Origin: JBBIOU01 sp037443205 | GTDB lineage: Bacteria > Bacteroidota > Bacteroidia > Flavobacteriales_D > UBA2798 | Direction: 5' to 3' | Length of the DNA: 64,000 nt | Assembly: GCA_037443205.1 (NCBI GenBank) | Contig: JBBIOU010000015.1 | Span: 18,164 to 82,163, forward strand | Shown: positions 43,701-52,734 of the stretch, piece after piece | Position numbering within the stretch: position 1 is the first letter of the stretch | How the letters are laid out: each line of letters starts with the position of its first letter | The notes under the pieces: model-generated | What the model was told of the DNA's origin: nothing | What the model saw: only the letters and a program-made list of their open reading frames with translations | Database searches by the model: none | Made by a program: the position numbers and the translations under genes

Positions 43701-45072
43701 TGGTTCGGCTACCATATCTGCCTCGGGTGGACAAACGCCATACAGCTACTCCTGGAGCCCGAGTGGCGGAAACAATCCTGTTGGAACCAATCTTAGCGCA
43801 GGAACCTACACAGTGACTGTAACCGATGCTGCGGGATGTGTTTCAACCATTGATGTTACCATCACGCAACCGGCAAGCGCCTTAACTGTAAGCACTACTA
43901 CTACCAACAGTTCGTGTACAGCCAATACCGGAACTGCTACTGCCAACCCTACTGGCGGCACAGGCCCATACTCCTACAGTTGGAACACTTCACCGATTCA
44001 AAATACACAAACAGCCAATAATTTAGGTTTAGGTACCTATGTAGTTACCGTAACCGATGCCAACGGCTGTCAAGCTACTGATACAGCCATAGTAACCAAT
44101 CCAAACGCTCCAAGCATTTCATTGGTATCTCAAAGCAACGTTACCTGTAACGGAAATACTAATGGTAGCGCAACCGTTAGCGCCAGCGGAGGTACCGGAA
44201 CACTCTCTATTACCTGGAATACTACCCCGGTGCAAACAGGAACCACAGCCAGTAATCTGCCTGCGGGAACCTATGTAGCTACAGTTACCGACCAAAACAG
44301 TTGTTCTGCAACAGTAAGCATTACTATTACTGAACCTGCACCACTTACGGTAAGTATCAGCACGAGTCCTTCTAACTGTGCAGCCTCTGACGGTACTGCC
44401 ACTGCTAATGCAAGCGGTGGAACAGGTCCCTACACTTACTCCTGGAGCAATACAGCCACCACACAAACAGTAAATAACTTACCTGCAGGACCCATCAGTG
44501 TAAATATTACCGATGCCAATGGATGTACTGCAAATGCTACGGCAAATATTACAACTATCAACACTGCAAACATTAATGCTGTTCCCCCGTTTGTTACTAT
44601 CACACAAGGTGAAAGTACAACCTTAACCGCTACCGGTGGAGTAACTTATACCTGGACACCCGCCAGCGGATTAAGTTGCACGAACTGCCCCAACCCTACA
44701 GCCAGCCCTTCGCAAACTACCGTATATTACGTAAGCGGAGTTGATGCCAACGGCTGTTTTGGAACAGATAGTGTTATTGTATATGTAGATTTACCCTGTG
44801 GTGAAATATTTGTGCCTAATGCCTTTTCGCCCAATAATGACGGGCAAAATGATAAATTATGTATCTTGGGTGGTTGTTTCCTGTCATTAGATTTTATGAT
44901 TTTTGACCGATGGGGTGAAAAAGTATTTGAAGCAACAAGCACCTCACTATGCTGGGATGGAATATTCAGAGGCAAGCCCATGAATCCCGCTGTATTTTAC
45001 TACATTCTGAAAGCCACCCTTACTACCGGTGAAACCATCGAAAAAAAGGGCAACATCACTTTAATCAGGTAA
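40730..45072 (+). CDS. SprB-repeat T9SS surface protein, interrupted by a one-base frameshift
   Basis: One gene of ~1447 codons split over two frames. The first frame (40730-41137) has a signal peptide (LFFLFLIFTGLLSAQ) and the DUF7948-type start FIENRGQF; the second continues to 45072. The break is at the A-run 41076-41079: with one more A the text reads TGEKVKDHREYLFANWID without interruption, which is plainly the family sequence. After a propeller-like region (~150-600) come six SprB repeats, an Ig/PKD-like domain and the type B C-terminal domain (PNAFSPNNDGQNDKL, IFDRWGEKVF, ITLIR). SprB-type proteins are mobile adhesins for gliding. Either a sequencing/homopolymer error or a real off-switch. 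Confidence 0.88.
43186..44574 (+). repeat. Six tandem SprB-type coding repeats
   Basis: Six units of ~229-233 bp (~77 residues) start near 43190, 43422, 43651, 43884, 44113 and 44344. Each has GSATVxASGGTGPYxYxW, a NNL..GTYTVTVTD turn, then NGC/NSC and an acidic or Pro-rich end. The units differ at many bases, so they are old duplications or conserved for structure, not recent copies. Confidence 0.88.
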
Positions 45073-45092
45073 TAATTAATTATTGAATTGAT

Positions 45093-46136
45093 ATGACTAT
45101 GAAAAAAATTATTTGCATAATAATCATCAACTTGGCTGTGCTAAGTCTTAAAGCACAAGATATACATTTTAGTATGTTTCATTTTTCTCCTTTAAATATC
45201 AATCCTGCAAATTGCGGAGTTGAAAATGATTTACGTGTTGCTTTAAATTATCGCAATCAATGGCGCTCGGTTGCCAATCCTTACAGCACCATTGCCGGAA
45301 GCTACGACATGCGCTTATCTAAATCAAAATCAGGAATTTTTGCCATGGGTATAAATTTTTACAACGACCGCGCGGGCGATTCTAAAATGGGTATTACACA
45401 AGCTAATCTTGCTGCGGCATATCATCTTATTTTAAACAGAGAACAAACCATCGGCTTAGGTATTAATACCGGTTTCGCGCAACGTTCATTAACTGGGGGT
45501 AGTGCATTGATGTGGGGAAATCAATATGACGGTACTAATTACAACCCCGCTTTGCCAACGGGTGAACCATTTGGAAACTCCTTTAGCACAAGTTATTTAG
45601 ATGCTGCTGCAGGCATTATCTATTCATACAGGCAGGAAGAAAAATACATTACAGGAAATGATCACTTTGCAGCAAATGTTGGATTTTCTGTGTCTCATGT
45701 GCATCAGCCTAACATATCCTTTTACGGAGCTAAAGAACTGCTTTACAGAAAATACATTTTTCACACCAATGCTATCATAGGAGTACCCAACTCAAGAGTA
45801 TCCTTTACTCCCGGTATAATGTACGCGCTGCAAGGACCTGCGCGCGAGCTATTGTTTGGTACTGCATTGCGTTATCGCCTGCAGGAAGACGCTAAATATA
45901 CCGGCTTTATTACAGGCGCTGCCATGTCTTTAGGAATATGGTACAGAAATCGCGATGCAGTGAGTTTAACCACCCTGTTACAATGGGGAGGATATAGCAT
46001 TGGTTTTGCTTATGATATTAATATTTCTGACCTGAGCAAAGCCAGCAGTGGCAGAGGCGGTTTTGAATTGCACGGGAGATATGTTTTACCTAATCCACAA
46101 TCTATCCGCAAAAGCGGATCCACGCGTTTTTTATAA
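45093..46136 (+). CDS. PorP/SprF family type IX secretion protein
   Basis: A 347-residue barrel protein with signal peptide (MKKIICIIIINLAVLSLKAQ) and the family start DIHFSMFHFSPLNINPANCGV, YRNQWRSVANP, GINFYNDRAGDSKMG. It starts 20 bp after the SprB-like gene, as sprF follows sprB in Flavobacterium johnsoniae, and is probably its export partner. It is most like the 35393-36445 protein within this window, sharing the RAGDSKMG/KAGDAKMG stretch, and less like 62749-63699. Confidence 0.92.
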   Translation: MTMKKIICIIIINLAVLSLKAQDIHFSMFHFSPLNINPANCGVENDLRVALNYRNQWRSVANPYSTIAGSYDMRLSKSKSGIFAMGINFYNDRAGDSKMGITQANLAAAYHLILNREQTIGLGINTGFAQRSLTGGSALMWGNQYDGTNYNPALPTGEPFGNSFSTSYLDAAAGIIYSYRQEEKYITGNDHFAANVGFSVSHVHQPNISFYGAKELLYRKYIFHTNAIIGVPNSRVSFTPGIMYALQGPARELLFGTALRYRLQEDAKYTGFITGAAMSLGIWYRNRDAVSLTTLLQWGGYSIGFAYDINISDLSKASSGRGGFELHGRYVLPNPQSIRKSGSTRFL

Positions 46137-46219
46137 ACACGATATACCCGCTTATGATTGACTTTTACTACTTGATTTCGCAACTCAGAAAAATGTTGTG
46201 AAAGATGAGCGTATAGAGT

Positions 46220-46990
46220 TTAATCTTTTGCAGTTTCTAAAAACTGTGTTAAATATATAAAATCATCTACACTTAATTGCTCCGGACGTTTATCTAACAG
46301 CCAATGTTCTTTTTTGTTTGTGTTAATAGATTTGATGGAATTTCTGAGAGTTTTTCTGCGTTGATTAAATGCTGTTTTCACCAATGTAAAAAACAATTCT
46401 TCCTTGCAGGGCAATGCTGTTCTTATTCTTTGTAAGCGTATAACACCTGATTTAACTTTTGGCGGAGGCAAAAACACTGTTTCGTTAACCGTAAATAAAT
46501 ACTCTACCTGATAATAAGCCTGTGTTAATACACTTAAAATACCGTAGGTTTTGCTGCCCGGCTTTTCGCATATACGCTGTGCTACTTCTTTCTGAAACAT
46601 ACCTGCCATTTCGGGTATGAAACATCTGTTTGCTAAAATTTTAAATACGATTTGTGTAGAAATGTTGTAAGGAAAATTACCAATAACAGCAAATTGTTCA
46701 CCGGTAAAAATTTCTGATAAATTACTCTTTAAAAAATCGGTTTCGATGATATGTATGTTATTGTTGCTAAAGTGATGGCGCAAATACGTTACCGATTCTT
46801 TGTCTATTTCGATTAATTTAAGTTTATAGGGTAATTTAATTAAGTATTGAGTAAGCGCACCGGTACCCGGACCTATTTCTAATAAATTATTGTATGCACC
46901 ATATCCTGTTAAGGTATTTGCTATTTTTTGTGCAGTATTTTTATCGTGCAAAAAATGTTGTCCTAAATATTTTTTGGGTTTAACCGGCAT
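46220..46990 (-). CDS. rsmA: 16S rRNA dimethyladenosine transferase
   Basis: A 256-residue KsgA/RsmA enzyme that dimethylates A1518 and A1519 of 16S rRNA (E. coli numbering). SAM motif LEIGPGTGALTQYL (~37-50), acidic EIDKES, the catalytic NFPYNIS (105-111) and the C-terminal basic FNQRRKTLRNSI are intact. It is the last gene of a leftward run from serS and abuts the DUF4286 gene (no gap). Confidence 0.95.
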   Translation of the reverse strand: MPVKPKKYLGQHFLHDKNTAQKIANTLTGYGAYNNLLEIGPGTGALTQYLIKLPYKLKLIEIDKESVTYLRHHFSNNNIHIIETDFLKSNLSEIFTGEQFAVIGNFPYNISTQIVFKILANRCFIPEMAGMFQKEVAQRICEKPGSKTYGILSVLTQAYYQVEYLFTVNETVFLPPPKVKSGVIRLQRIRTALPCKEELFFTLVKTAFNQRRKTLRNSIKSINTNKKEHWLLDKRPEQLSVDDFIYLTQFLETAKD

Positions 46991-47308
46991 TTATTTGTTA
47001 CTGTCAATATGAACCACTTCCAGTAAAGTTCTAAATGCTCCAAACTTACCTGCATATCTCAAGGCATGTTGTTCTCTTAACTGCGGAGCATATTCCAACT
47101 CATATTTTTTAAATGTAGGCATATCTTTACATAGATATTGTATAGAATAACTTATTCCGCCTTGTTCTTCTGCAAGTATGCGGCATATTTTATTTTCTAT
47201 AAACATGCCTGTTTTCATCACATCGGGTATGTGCACCTCTTTCATCCATTTAAGCCACTCATCGTGCACATCAGCATCAATATTGATGGTTATATTGTAT
47301 AAAATCAT
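46991..47308 (-). CDS. DUF4286 family protein
   Basis: A 105-residue protein with the dimeric alpha/beta-barrel (ferredoxin-like) look of DUF4286: YNITINIDADVHDEWLKWM, HIPDVMKTGMF and a C-terminal QHALRYAGKFGAFRTLLEVV. The family, frequent in Bacteroidetes, has no known function. It overlaps the TPR gene by 4 bp and touches rsmA, so it is co-transcribed with both. Confidence 0.85.
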   Translation of the reverse strand: MILYNITINIDADVHDEWLKWMKEVHIPDVMKTGMFIENKICRILAEEQGGISYSIQYLCKDMPTFKKYELEYAPQLREQHALRYAGKFGAFRTLLEVVHIDSNK

Positions 47309-49155
47309 TGTTTGATTTCTTTATTAAAATTATTGTTGTTATAAATTTTATCATCTCCTCTAAGCTCGCGGTATATTCTTCTTGCTTCAACAACGTAAAG
47401 GCTGCCGGGATAATCAAATATTATTTTTTTATATAGTTCGGCAGCTTTTTGATTGTTTTTATAGTAATATAATTCTAATTCGGCAAGATTAAAGAGTGCA
47501 TCATCTGCTAAAATATCCTGCGAATGTTCATCAATTATTTTTTTTAGCTGAGCTGCTGCTGCATCATAATCACCTTTTTTCTTGGCAATTTCGTAGCGTA
47601 AATAATGTACATCATCTTTTAATGAGTGCCAGGGATATTTGCCGGTTAAGGTGTCTAATACTTGTTCTGCTTCCTGTATTTTGTTTTGAAATTTTAATAA
47701 ATCGGCACGGGCAAAATAAGTCAGCGGCTCCACAAGCGAATCCATTCCTATATTATCTGTAATTAATAATGACAAATACATGGCATCGTTACTTATAAGT
47801 TTGGATGTTGCATTTTTCAATACATCTAATTGTGCTTTTGCCCAGTTAAAATCGCTGGTATAAAATGAAATCTTTGCGTTTCTGAATTTTGCTTCGTGCC
47901 CGATCGGTTCATTTTTATTTGCTTTTTCAACTTGCGAGTAAAGCAGTGAGGCATCCCAAATTTCTCCTTTTATAAGCATCAAATCGGCATATTCGAGTTT
48001 TATTTCCGATTTGGTTTTGGGGTTTATGCCCGGCATTAATAACAGATCATTTAAAAGGTTAGTTGCTCCTTCAATATCATGGGTATAAAAAGCTTTAACC
48101 TTTGCCCAGGAGCGTATTAAATTTACTGTTGAAGTGTTTTTTCCTAATTCTTGCAGGGTTAATTCATAATTTTTTTCCAGTAGTATAAGTTCTTCATTCG
48201 AATAAATTCCTTTGCCAACTATTTTTTTATAAAGCACTTCAAGTAATTGCACCTTGCTGTCGTTGTAAAACGGATAAGAATCTCCTTTTTCTACCACATA
48301 TTCGAAGGCTTTAACAGCTATATCTAATTGTTCATTATCTAAGCAACTAATGCCAAACTCAAACATGGCTTGTCCGTCAGCCTTGGTACGTTTATCAATG
48401 GCTTTTAGTTGAGTGTAGGCGGATGCAAAATCACCTTTTTGTTTATAGAACCATATTAACATATCATTATAAACAAAGCTGTTGGGGCTTTTTTGCAGTC
48501 GTTTAATGATTTCGGTTCTTAATATTTCCGTTTTTTCATTGTCTGCCTGTTCAAAAGGGATGACGTATGATAAATTGTTTTGTATGGTATTTAAATATCC
48601 TTCACTGATATCTAACAAGTTTAAATATTCATCAATCATACGTTGCGAATCACCTTTAACAGCATATACTTCGGCCTTTTGCAGGTTGTAAGTATTTTGC
48701 GAATTTATTTTATATGCTTTTTCATAGGTTTTTAAAGCATAGTCGTATTCTTCTTTTTCTTTAAATGCGTTTGCCAGATTAATTGATTGGTTATAATCTC
48801 CGTTTAATTCTTTGATGGCGTTTTCGTATTCTTTTTTTGCTTTTGATATATCGTTTTGTAACTTATATAAATAACCTAAATCAACATAAAATTTAAGTTG
48901 TTCCGGAAATCGTTTATGTTGTTTTTTAATGAGTTTTTCTGCTTCTTTATAGTTTTTTAGTTCTATCAGGCATTTCAGGTAATAGTTGTAAAATATATCG
49001 TTAGGGTTTTTATCGTATAATTTCTCATAATAAAGTGCTGCTTTATCAAACTCTCCGTTCTGAAAATATTGTACAGCCAATTGCTGATCGGTGTTGGGCT
49101 GAGCCGATAATTTACAAGGGATACAAAGTAATATGATAAAAAAGTATTTTGTCAA
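47305..49155 (-). CDS. Exported tetratricopeptide-repeat protein
   Basis: A 616-residue protein with signal peptide (MTKYFFIILLCIPCKLSAQ) and TPR-type helical pairs over nearly its whole length: AVQYFQNGEFDKAALYYEKLY (~29-49) and YALKTYEKAYKINSQNTYN are clear units; the C-terminal part (AAELYKKIIFDYPGS) resembles the TPR of outer-membrane assembly factors. Probably periplasmic. It follows a lipoprotein gene by 3 bp and overlaps the next gene by 4 bp. Confidence 0.82.
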   Translation of the reverse strand: MTKYFFIILLCIPCKLSAQPNTDQQLAVQYFQNGEFDKAALYYEKLYDKNPNDIFYNYYLKCLIELKNYKEAEKLIKKQHKRFPEQLKFYVDLGYLYKLQNDISKAKKEYENAIKELNGDYNQSINLANAFKEKEEYDYALKTYEKAYKINSQNTYNLQKAEVYAVKGDSQRMIDEYLNLLDISEGYLNTIQNNLSYVIPFEQADNEKTEILRTEIIKRLQKSPNSFVYNDMLIWFYKQKGDFASAYTQLKAIDKRTKADGQAMFEFGISCLDNEQLDIAVKAFEYVVEKGDSYPFYNDSKVQLLEVLYKKIVGKGIYSNEELILLEKNYELTLQELGKNTSTVNLIRSWAKVKAFYTHDIEGATNLLNDLLLMPGINPKTKSEIKLEYADLMLIKGEIWDASLLYSQVEKANKNEPIGHEAKFRNAKISFYTSDFNWAKAQLDVLKNATSKLISNDAMYLSLLITDNIGMDSLVEPLTYFARADLLKFQNKIQEAEQVLDTLTGKYPWHSLKDDVHYLRYEIAKKKGDYDAAAAQLKKIIDEHSQDILADDALFNLAELELYYYKNNQKAAELYKKIIFDYPGSLYVVEARRIYRELRGDDKIYNNNNFNKEIKQ

Positions 49156-49158
49156 TGT

Positions 49159-49707
49159 TTATTTTATTTTTTTAATACTGTCTAAATACTCAATTTTTTT
49201 TAAGAGCAAGGCATTTACCGAATCAAAAGTTTGATAGTATTGAGGTAAGGTTTGGCTCATACTTTCGAACATTTTTATTACCTGTACACTTGCATCTTTT
49301 TCCAGTTCATAATAATAACGCACCGAGTCTTTATTTATGATATTATTATTCAAATCGGCCGATAGATTTTTAAGCTGTAGTTGGCAGTAGAGCATTTCTT
49401 CTTTTATCTGTAAAAATCTGCGGTAGAAATCAATATCAGCTTTTCTGTAGTCTTTGTAAATGGTCATTATCCGTCCTAATTCCTGATCGATTGTATCCGG
49501 CACTATTTCTTTTAAACGCGATGTATTATTTCTGGCTTTAAGTGCAACTTGGTGTAAATTATCCAAATCAAGTGTTTCATATTTTTTCAAACATAGATTA
49601 ATTTCGTTTGCTAAGCTGTCTATGGTTTTTATTTCTTGTTTATAACTGTTTCCGCACGAAATAACCGTAAAACACAGCAATATCTGTAAGAGGGTATTTT
49701 TCTTCAT
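49159..49707 (-). CDS. Hypothetical lipoprotein
   Basis: A 182-residue protein with signal peptide and lipobox (LLCFTVISC, Cys ~18 followed by GNS), then a largely helical, charged body. No known domain. ATG 49707 is preferred over the in-frame TTG at 49722, which overlaps the end of serS. It is followed 3 bp later by the TPR gene, and the two may work together in the envelope. Confidence 0.75.
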   Translation of the reverse strand: MKKNTLLQILLCFTVISCGNSYKQEIKTIDSLANEINLCLKKYETLDLDNLHQVALKARNNTSRLKEIVPDTIDQELGRIMTIYKDYRKADIDFYRRFLQIKEEMLYCQLQLKNLSADLNNNIINKDSVRYYYELEKDASVQVIKMFESMSQTLPQYYQTFDSVNALLLKKIEYLDSIKKIK

Positions 49708-49714
49708 GTTTTGT

Positions 49715-50986
49715 TTACTCAATGGTTTTAAATCCGGTGTATTGATGTAATATTTCAGGGATATTTATTCCGTGAGGTGTTTGGTTGTTTTCCAGAATTG
49801 CCGCAATTACTCTGGGTAATGCCAGTGCGCTGCCGTTTAGGGTGTGGGCTAATTTTATTTTTCCATCTTTGTCTTTGTACCTAAGTTTGAGGCGATTTGC
49901 CTGAAAGGTTTCGAAATTGGAGGTAGAACTTACTTCGAGCCATTTTTGTTGTGCTGCGCTAAATACTTCAAAATCGTAAGTTAGTGCCGAGGTAAAACCC
50001 ATATCGCCACCGCAAAGACGCATGATGCGGAAAGGTAATTCCAGTTTTATTAATAATTGCTTTACGTGTTCTACCATTGCATCCAGTGTTTGATAAGATT
50101 TATCGGGATGTTCTATTTGTACAATTTCTACCTTATCGAATTGATGCAAACGATTCAGTCCGCGTACATCTTTGCCGTAGCTGCCTGCTTCTCTTCTAAA
50201 ACAGGGTGTATAGCCGGTAATTTTTATGGGAAAATCTTCTTCTTTTAATACCACGTCTCTATACAGATTAGTAAGAGGCACCTCGGCTGTGGGTATCAAA
50301 TACAGGTTGTCTTGGGTAATATGATACATTTGCCCTTCTTTATCGGGTAATTGACCGGTACCGTATCCGGATGCTTCGTTTACCAAATGCGGAGGCATGG
50401 TTTCTTCGTATCCGGCACGGGTAGCTTCATCTAAAAAAAAGTTAATCAGTGCGCGCTGTAATTTTGCGCCTTTGTTTCGATATACCGGAAAACCTGCTCC
50501 TGAAATTTTTACTCCCAGTTCAAAATCTATCAGATTGTATTTATGGGCTAATTCCCAATGTGGAACGGCATCTTTGTGTAAAACCGGTATTGCTCCGTGT
50601 TTATATACTTCCTGATTATCTTCGGCCGATTTACCTTGTGGCACAAGCTCGTGAGGAGTATTGGGTATGCTATAAAGCAATTGTTGCTGCTGATGTTCTA
50701 GTGATGATAATTTATCTTTTAATTCCTGGGTTGAAGATTTAAGCAGGGATGTTTTTTCTTTGGCGGCTTCGGCTTCGGCTTTATTGCCTTGTTGCATAAG
50801 TTTTCCGATTTCTTTCGAAATACGGTTTAGCTCCGCCAATTGAGCATCCAGTTCATTTTGTGTTTTTCTGCGTTGTGCATCAATGTCTATTATATTATTT
50901 ATTGTTTCTGTGTATAGACCATTGCGTTTGCTGAGTTTTTTTAAAACTTCGTCTTTTCTCTCTCTGAGTACCTGTATTTCGAGCAT
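49715..50986 (-). CDS. serS: Seryl-tRNA synthetase
   Basis: A 423-residue class II synthetase. An N-terminal coiled-coil arm (~1-105) is followed by the catalytic core: TAEVPLTNLY, motif 2 PCFRREAGSYGKDVRGLNR (~260-278) and motif 3 NGSALALPRVIAAILENN (~385-402). It charges tRNA-Ser (and tRNA-Sec). First gene of the leftward serS-lipoprotein-TPR-DUF4286-rsmA run. Confidence 0.97.
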   Translation of the reverse strand: MLEIQVLRERKDEVLKKLSKRNGLYTETINNIIDIDAQRRKTQNELDAQLAELNRISKEIGKLMQQGNKAEAEAAKEKTSLLKSSTQELKDKLSSLEHQQQQLLYSIPNTPHELVPQGKSAEDNQEVYKHGAIPVLHKDAVPHWELAHKYNLIDFELGVKISGAGFPVYRNKGAKLQRALINFFLDEATRAGYEETMPPHLVNEASGYGTGQLPDKEGQMYHITQDNLYLIPTAEVPLTNLYRDVVLKEEDFPIKITGYTPCFRREAGSYGKDVRGLNRLHQFDKVEIVQIEHPDKSYQTLDAMVEHVKQLLIKLELPFRIMRLCGGDMGFTSALTYDFEVFSAAQQKWLEVSSTSNFETFQANRLKLRYKDKDGKIKLAHTLNGSALALPRVIAAILENNQTPHGINIPEILHQYTGFKTIE

Positions 50987-51010
50987 TGTTGTTATTTTTT
51001 TGGTAAAAAT

Positions 51011-51039
51011 AAAAAACCCTTTCTACATAGAAAGGGTTT
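51011..51039 (-). terminator. Intrinsic terminator of rplU-rpmA
   Basis: On the minus strand AAACCCTTTCTA (51039-51028), a two-base loop, TAGAAAGGGTTT (51025-51014), then a T-run (to 51011). The 12-bp stem is perfect. It lies 25 bp after rpmA and before serS, so serS needs its own promoter or read-through. Confidence 0.85.
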
Positions 51040-51063
51040 AAACCATGAAAACAAATGATTAGG

Positions 51064-51315
51064 CTATGCAATAACTGACACTATTGATTTGCCTTCTTTT
51101 TTCTTTTCAAATTTTACAACACCGTCTATCAAGGCAAATAAAGTGTGGTCTTTGCCCATACCTACATTTTTACCCGGATGGTGTTGTGTTCCTCTTTGGC
51201 GTACGATGATGTTGCCGGCAATAGCTTTTTGCCCGCCATATATTTTTACGCCTAAACGTTTAGATTCCGATTCGCGGCCGTTTTTTACTTTACCTTCGCC
51301 TTTCTTGTGTGCCAT
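51064..51315 (-). CDS. rpmA: 50S ribosomal protein L27
   Basis: An 83-residue L27 with the conserved start MAHKKGEGKVKNGRESESKRLGVKIYGGQ and IIVRQRGTQHHPGKNVGMGKDHTLFA. The N-terminal tail reaches the peptidyl transferase centre. There is no Firmicutes-type cleaved extension. It follows rplU by 32 bp and ends at a strong terminator. Confidence 0.97.
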   Translation of the reverse strand: MAHKKGEGKVKNGRESESKRLGVKIYGGQKAIAGNIIVRQRGTQHHPGKNVGMGKDHTLFALIDGVVKFEKKKEGKSIVSVIA

Positions 51316-51347
51316 ATCTTATAATTTTTATTATAAATTTCTAAAAA

Positions 51348-51659
51348 TTAAGCTTTTATGTTTTCAATTTGTATTTGTGTTAAATGCTGGCGATGACCAT
51401 TTTTAACCTTATAACCTTTTCTTCTTTTCTTTTTAAATACTATTATTTTATCGTCTTTCAGGTGTTTTAAAATTTTTCCGGTTACTTTAGCACCTGCGAT
51501 GGCCGGTGCACCCACCTCAACTTTACCATCATTATCTAACAATAAAACACGGTCAAATTCTACACTATCGCCTTCCTGGCCCGCTAAACGGTGCACATAA
51601 AGGCGTTGATTTTTAGCTACTTTAAATTGCTGCCCGGCTATTTCAACTATTGCATACAT
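51348..51659 (-). CDS. rplU: 50S ribosomal protein L21
   Basis: A 103-residue L21: MYAIVEIAGQQFKVAKNQRLYV at the start and KKRRKGYKVKNGHRQ at the end. ATG 51659 is chosen because family members begin there; the frame is open 11 codons further up. Leads the rplU-rpmA operon. Confidence 0.96.
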   Translation of the reverse strand: MYAIVEIAGQQFKVAKNQRLYVHRLAGQEGDSVEFDRVLLLDNDGKVEVGAPAIAGAKVTGKILKHLKDDKIIVFKKKRRKGYKVKNGHRQHLTQIQIENIKA

Positions 51660-51689
51660 GGTATTGCGTTTTTTGTTTTTAAAGGGCTG

Positions 51690-51721
51690 CAAAGGTATAT
51701 ATTCCTTTGATAAAAAACAAA
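51690..51721 (-). promoter_or_regulatory. rplU-rpmA promoter (-33 and -7)
   Basis: On the minus strand TTTG (51721-51718), 20-bp spacer, TACCTTTG (51697-51690): the best match in the window to the full Bacteroidetes promoter. The 5' UTR would be about 25 nt. Confidence 0.72.
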
Positions 51722-51838
51722 ATCTTATTTAGGATTTATTTTCAGAATTATGGATCTTCTTTCGCTTGTTAATTTAGCCAATAAATAAGCTGCTTATAAC
51801 TATCTGAAATACAGTTTTTTAAATATTTTTTAATGCTA

Positions 51839-52387
51839 TTAAATTACAACTTTATATTTTTCGAAAAAGCTTTCCCAACTCCAGATAAAATTATTCATAA
51901 TTTCATTCATTCGTTTTAGAAAAATGGGGTTGGGTGTATTAAGATTTCTAAAGTATTCAACCTGGTGTTTATTCAGGTCATACTTAAAAAAAACAGCTTT
52001 ACTCATCGAATATAGTATGTTTTTTGAAGGATGATTCACACGGTTCATAAATTCACAATATTCCTTATACAGTTTAATAAAACTTTGTTTATCGGTATTA
52101 AAAACTTCTGCGCACTTTTCAAATATATCTTCGGTAAGTGGTTTTTCAAGTTCGGGTTCAAAGCTATCGCCTATCATTTTAATATTACCGGCTAATACCA
52201 GCATCAGGAAGTGTTCATAATCATGCGCTGACAGGCGGGGTTTGGTAACAAAGTCCGGATCGTTGTTAATTAGTTCGGCAACTTCGGGAAATCCTCTTTC
52301 TACAGATTCTACCAAAGAATTAACAAAAGCGCTTGCTAACTTTTGTTCGCTGATGCGTTTACGGGTGATAAAAGTGAGTAGTGCCAT
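51839..52387 (-). CDS. Hypothetical soluble protein
   Basis: A 182-residue, mainly helical protein with no signal peptide and no domain I recognise. It starts MALLTFITRKRISEQKLASAFVNSLVESVERGF and ends NNFIWSWESFFEKYKVVI. ATG 52387 is preferred over the TTG at 52393. It stands alone, with a 341-bp gene-free stretch on its 5' side. Confidence 0.6.
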   Translation of the reverse strand: MALLTFITRKRISEQKLASAFVNSLVESVERGFPEVAELINNDPDFVTKPRLSAHDYEHFLMLVLAGNIKMIGDSFEPELEKPLTEDIFEKCAEVFNTDKQSFIKLYKEYCEFMNRVNHPSKNILYSMSKAVFFKYDLNKHQVEYFRNLNTPNPIFLKRMNEIMNNFIWSWESFFEKYKVVI

Positions 52388-52393
52388 TTTCAA

Positions 52394-52500
52394 TGGAATG
52401 CTTTAACATTCATTGCATACAAAGTTACCTTAATTATGCAGGGCATAAAAATATGACTACACGACTGTTATCAACAAAGTTATTAACTTGTTTTAATGTA
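52394..52500. other. Intergenic with shared TTATCAACAAA / AACTTGTT elements
   Basis: GTTATCAACAAA (52467-52478) and AACTTGTT (52485-52492) recur in the same order at 20899-20910 and 20918-20925. Here AACAAAGTT and AACTTGTT form an imperfect palindrome. No ORF. Confidence 0.4.
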
Positions 52501-52558
52501 AACCCAAATTAATCAATTATACGGCTCGTGCCTTGCCTGCTACTGATTAATCCGGGTT
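52501..52558. repeat. Palindromic repeat family, short copy
   Basis: AACCCAAATTAATCA (52501-52515) and TGATTAATCCGGGTT (52544-52558) are inverted repeats matching at 13 of 15 positions, with a 28-bp GC-richer loop. The start AACCCAAATT is shared with 16901 and 35340. Confidence 0.55.
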
Positions 52559-52704
52559 AAATATACTTCCATAATAGTCATAACCTGTCTTTAGAAAATA
52601 TATGCTAAATAGAAAATGCAGGTAAATTAACGTCCAAAGACTCCGTTCATGGACGACTTTTGCCAATCATAAAACATATTGGCAGTCACTTTTGTAAATA
52701 CAAT

Positions 52705-52712
52705 TATTTTAG
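52705..52712 (+). promoter_or_regulatory. TATTTTAG promoter-like element of RND operon
   Basis: TATTTTAG followed by CC, 22 bases before the ATG at 52735. A TTTTG lies at 52690-52694 but too near to be a -33 element. Confidence 0.35.
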
Positions 52713-52734
52713 CCCCCCGAAAATGATATAATAA

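Noticed and set aside
42573..44466. Long antisense ORFs over the SprB-like gene (for example minus strand 43333-43620 and 44119-44466)
   Set aside because: They are shadows of the Thr/Ser/Gly-rich repeat coding; no start signals or homology-like composition.
43186..44574. Regular ~230-bp repeats as a CRISPR array or other DNA repeat
   Set aside because: Unit length is far too long, they keep one open frame and encode SprB protein repeats.
52467..52558. Replication origin (TTATCAACA resembles a DnaA box, TTATCCACA)
   Set aside because: Only one near-match here and one at 20900; no cluster of boxes, no dnaA or dnaN nearby.
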